A stretch of 64,000 nt of DNA. Origin: Aphrocallistes beatrix (taxonomy: Eukaryota; Porifera; Hexactinellida; Sceptrulophora; Aphrocallistidae). The notes under the pieces were generated by a model that was given only the letters and a program-made list of their open reading frames with translations, did no database searches and was not told the DNA's origin. Below, piece after piece: positions 61,591 through 64,000 of this stretch (positions are counted from its first letter, which is position 1; each line of letters starts with the position of its first letter). A program made the translations under genes and the position numbers. The DNA lies in NCBI GenBank assembly GCA_963281255.1, contig OY725501.1:3945674-4009673 (forward strand). The letters run 5' to 3'.

Positions 61591-61763
61591 CAGTGGAATT
61601 CGCTTATTAGCAACTCGAGTTTTGCTCACAAAATGGTTGCTAATACGCAAAGTTGTTAATAAGGGAACATAATTAACACAAAATCTACACCTGGGGCTAG
61701 AAAATTGGTTGCTAATAGAGCAATATTGCTAATAAGGGAGTTGCTAATAAGCGAACTCTACTG
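61591..61763. mobile_element. Tc1/mariner-like MITE, 173 bp
   Basis: Ends CAGTGGAATTCGCTTATTAG and, inverted, CAGTAGAGTTCGCTTATTAG, flanked by TA. Inner GTTGCTAATA repeats. Non-coding. Confidence 0.85.
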
Positions 61764-62101
61764 TATTAGATGAAGTTATAATGAGGAATCAATAACGATG
61801 TGTTGTTATTAAGGTTGAACTGAAATCGAGGATAAGGGAGAAACTAAAATATCTACTGGACTAATACTCAATTCTAAGAAAGGCAAGGAACAGGAAAGTT
61901 CCTCCTTTCCTCCTCCTAGTACTATTAATAGAATAAATTAAGCTTGTAAAGCTGTTCCATTCATACATCATTTAATATATAAACAAACTCCACTAATACT
62001 ACAACATTAAGCAAACAAAAGCAGAAATAAAAATACTGAAAAACAAGCTTATACAGCACAACCTATAAATAGAAACATCTATAAATAGGAAAAATACTGT
62101 T

Positions 62102-62659
62102 TTAGATCAGTGTAAGATCTATTTCGCCGCCTCCAGAAGGCAAGGGTACCCTAGGGCAAGCTTTGTTGCTTTGGAATTCAAGCTGGTACTCAATTATCGG
62201 GTTTTCACCAGTGTAAACTAAAGAGTCAGGAGTACCTCCAGATACACATTTCATCGTTACGTCACACTTCCTATCTCCTATACCAACTGCGGTTGAACCG
62301 CCAGTATACCGTATTTTAAGATACGAATTTTCGCCGTCTAATTTCGCATCGATAACCTCGAATTTGCTAGTTTGTCCGAGTGAATAGTGTGTATCGTCTC
62401 CTTTACTGAATTGGCATGCAGTGGCTGTGGTATCGCAATCATCTCCCCATGCTTCAGTAACCCCGCACGGATAAAAACGATATGTATCAGTGGTTGTATC
62501 TACCTCGATATACGTCTTATTGTCGCTAGATTTATAGCCATGTAAGTCTATTCTAGCCCCATTTTCAAAGGTACAAGAACATACAGTCTCTTGTGTACAG
62601 GGAGAAGCGCTCCCAGATAAATGTATAGCCAGGAACAACAGAAACACACTCAACAGCAT
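62102..62659 (-). CDS. Secreted MRH-domain protein 1, 185 aa
   Basis: Signal peptide (LLSVFLLFLAIHLSGSA), then one MRH domain: CSCTFENGARIDLHGY, YRFYPCG, TACQ, YSLGQ, YTGGS, GDRKCDVTMKC and EYQLEFQSNKACP, in the order known from mannose-6-phosphate receptors, OS-9 and glucosidase II beta. Nine cysteines (21, 27, 29, 65, 75, 82, 132, 138, 168). The family's glycan-contact types Gln (83), Arg (130) and Glu/Tyr (157/158) appear present. No membrane span and no KDEL; the C terminus ends GGEIDLTLI, so it is probably secreted or lumenal. Single exon. It is about 70 percent similar to its tandem neighbour, and the promoters and 3' flanks also match, so the pair is a young duplication. The ligand is not known. 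Confidence 0.8.
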   Translation of the reverse strand: MLLSVFLLFLAIHLSGSASPCTQETVCSCTFENGARIDLHGYKSSDNKTYIEVDTTTDTYRFYPCGVTEAWGDDCDTTATACQFSKGDDTHYSLGQTSKFEVIDAKLDGENSYLKIRYTGGSTAVGIGDRKCDVTMKCVSGGTPDSLVYTGENPIIEYQLEFQSNKACPRVPLPSGGGEIDLTLI

Positions 62660-62687
62660 TGGACTAATGGATCAGTGTGTGTAGGAG

Positions 62688-62694
62688 TTTTATA
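62688..62694 (-). promoter_or_regulatory. TATA box of MRH gene 1
   Basis: TATAAAA, 29 nt before the ATG at 62659, in a block identical to that of gene 2. Transcription would begin almost at the ATG. Confidence 0.6.
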
Positions 62695-63249
62695 GTCTCT
62701 CGTGCTGTGCTGAGGAGATATTATGTTTCAGTCTCATGATATCTTATTAGGCTGTATGTCATATAGTGCAAGCAGGTGGTGGATGGAGGAGTAGCATAGG
62801 ATTGACGAAACAGCTTTTGATTGGATAAATGGCGTTTAAAAATAGATATCGTGCGAAGTGTAAACTTGTGATCTTACAAGAGGTGTGGAAATGGGGATCT
62901 TATTTGCTTGGGGTATACGCATCCCTCTCATAAAGTTTGTGAGACACGCACACCCGTGTAGTACACGTGTCGTTTCAAGGTAGCTACTTATCACTCCATG
63001 TTTCATGATAACTAGTGAGTGACAAGTGGCACATGGAGATAATAATTAACCTCAAGAATTCGATAATTCAGTAGACAGCCCCTCAACAGAGTAACTGACT
63101 GCGTAGATTCAGAACACAATACCTGTCATAGTTTGAATGAATTCCCAAGATTAAGCAAACAAAAACACAAATAAAAATACTGAAAAACAAGCTTATACAG
63201 CACAACCTATAAATAGAAATAGTATCTATAAATAGAAGAAAATACTGTT
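62695..63249. other. Intergenic region between the two MRH genes
   Basis: Contains the duplicated promoter-proximal block (to about 62860, with GCTTTTGATTGGATAAATGG), a palindromic CCATGTGCCACTTGTCAC-type stretch (62990-63035, inverted halves) and the duplicated 3' flank of gene 2 (from about 63152). No gene. Confidence 0.5.
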
Positions 63250-63816
63250 TTAGATCAGTGTAAGATCTATTTCGCCTCCTTCAGAAGGCTGGGACGGTGG
63301 AATAGGGCAAGCTTTGGTGCTTTGGAATTCAAACCGGAATTCAAGTGGCGGGAATTCACCTGAAAAAACTAGAAGATCACGATTACCTTTAGGTAGGCAT
63401 TCCATGGTAATATCACACTTCCTATCTCCTGAACCAGTATCAGGTGAACCGCCTGTATACTGTATTAGTAGATGCGAATTATCGCCGTCTAATTTAGCAT
63501 CGAGAACTTGGTATTTGTCAGTTTGTCCGAGTGAATAGTATGCTTTATCTCCTGGGATGTACTGGCATGCAGTGGCTGTGGTATCGCATCCACCATCCCC
63601 CCATGCTTCAGTAACTCCGCATGGATAAAGACGATATGCAGCAACCTCCCCTAAAGCTACTTCAAGATAAGTCTTATTGCCGCTAGATCTATAGCCATGT
63701 AAGTCTATTCTAGTTCCATTTTCAAAGGTACAAGAACATACAGTCTCTTGTGTACAGGGAGAAGCGCTCCGAGTTAGATGTATAGCTAGGAACAACAGAA
63801 ACACACTCAACAGCAT
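63250..63816 (-). CDS. Secreted MRH-domain protein 2, 188 aa
   Basis: Paralog of the 62102-62659 gene with the same signal peptide, cysteine pattern and GGEIDLTLI end. MRH features: YRLYPCG, TACQ (Gln85), YSLGQ, YTGGS, DRKCDITMEC (Arg132), LEFRFEFQSTKACP. The EY pair of protein 1 is EF here (159/160), which may change ligand contact. Three residues are added around AWGDGGC and the VALGEVAA stretch. Single exon; probably secreted. Confidence 0.8.
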   Translation of the reverse strand: MLLSVFLLFLAIHLTRSASPCTQETVCSCTFENGTRIDLHGYRSSGNKTYLEVALGEVAAYRLYPCGVTEAWGDGGCDTTATACQYIPGDKAYYSLGQTDKYQVLDAKLDGDNSHLLIQYTGGSPDTGSGDRKCDITMECLPKGNRDLLVFSGEFPPLEFRFEFQSTKACPIPPSQPSEGGEIDLTLI

Positions 63817-63844
63817 TGGACTAATGGAGCAGTGTGTGTAGGAG

Positions 63845-63851
63845 TTTTATA
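63845..63851 (-). promoter_or_regulatory. TATA box of MRH gene 2
   Basis: TATAAAA, 29 nt before the ATG at 63816. The upstream 60 bp are shared with gene 1, including a GCACGAGAGACTATAAAACT block. Confidence 0.6.
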
Positions 63852-64000
63852 GTCTCTCGTGCTGTGCTGAGGAGATATTATCTCTGTCCTAGGATTGAGG
63901 AAACAGCTTTTGATTGGATAAATGGCGTTTAAAAATAGATATCGGATGCATCATGAGTTGGAATCAAATGCTTCATTATATTTAGTGTTACGAAGTGTAA

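Noticed and set aside
1..64000. tRNA, rRNA or bacterial operon structure
   Set aside because: No cloverleaf, rRNA stretch or ribosome-binding sites seen; introns and TATA boxes show a eukaryotic genome.

Overview
This is eukaryotic nuclear DNA, AT-rich, with short GT-AG introns, secreted and membrane proteins typical of animals (C-type lectin, immunoglobulin, fibronectin III, FAM20-type kinase, a BNIP3-like membrane anchor) and many small transposons. Compact introns plus this gene set suggest an early-branching animal; a demosponge is my best guess, but the sequence alone does not prove it.

Region 1 to 45.6 kb: a family of very large mosaic receptors. Four copies lie on the minus strand (R1 1-6245, running off the left edge; R2 8699-20610; R3 22117-28684, a pseudogene; R4 29533-33891) and one on the plus strand (R5 34949-45601), head to head with R4. 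I rebuilt the exons by hand. Each starts with a signal-peptide exon, then C-type lectin (CTLD) and Ig exons, then copies of a three-exon cassette that I call A (two-cysteine Ig-like), B (cysteine-less Ig-like) and V (Ig). Every internal intron is phase 1 and each exon is one module. The ends differ: R2 and R4 have FN3, a membrane span and a tyrosine-rich tail; R5 has a membrane span and a short tail; R1 leads into an exon with another Ig domain and a helical segment that resembles the start of an adhesion-GPCR GAIN region. The design, one recognition module set joined to different outputs, fits self/non-self or microbe recognition, but that role is inferred.

Region 45.6 to 50.1 kb has no convincing gene. 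It holds a 524-bp snap-back palindrome and several small repeats.

Region 50.1 to 54.7 kb has ordinary cellular genes: a four-span membrane protein (+), a two-exon protein with a BNIP3-type membrane anchor (-), and a five-exon FAM20B-like secretory-pathway kinase (-).

Region 55.07 to 61.55 kb is one intact-looking foldback DNA transposon of 6476 bp: inverted arms built of about 185-bp tandem units, a transposase ORF with a DDE core and a C-terminal OTU protease domain, and a perfect 9-bp target-site duplication.

Region 62 to 64 kb carries two tandem, intronless genes for small secreted MRH-domain (mannose-6-phosphate-receptor-homology) proteins, each with a TATA box 29 nt before its ATG.
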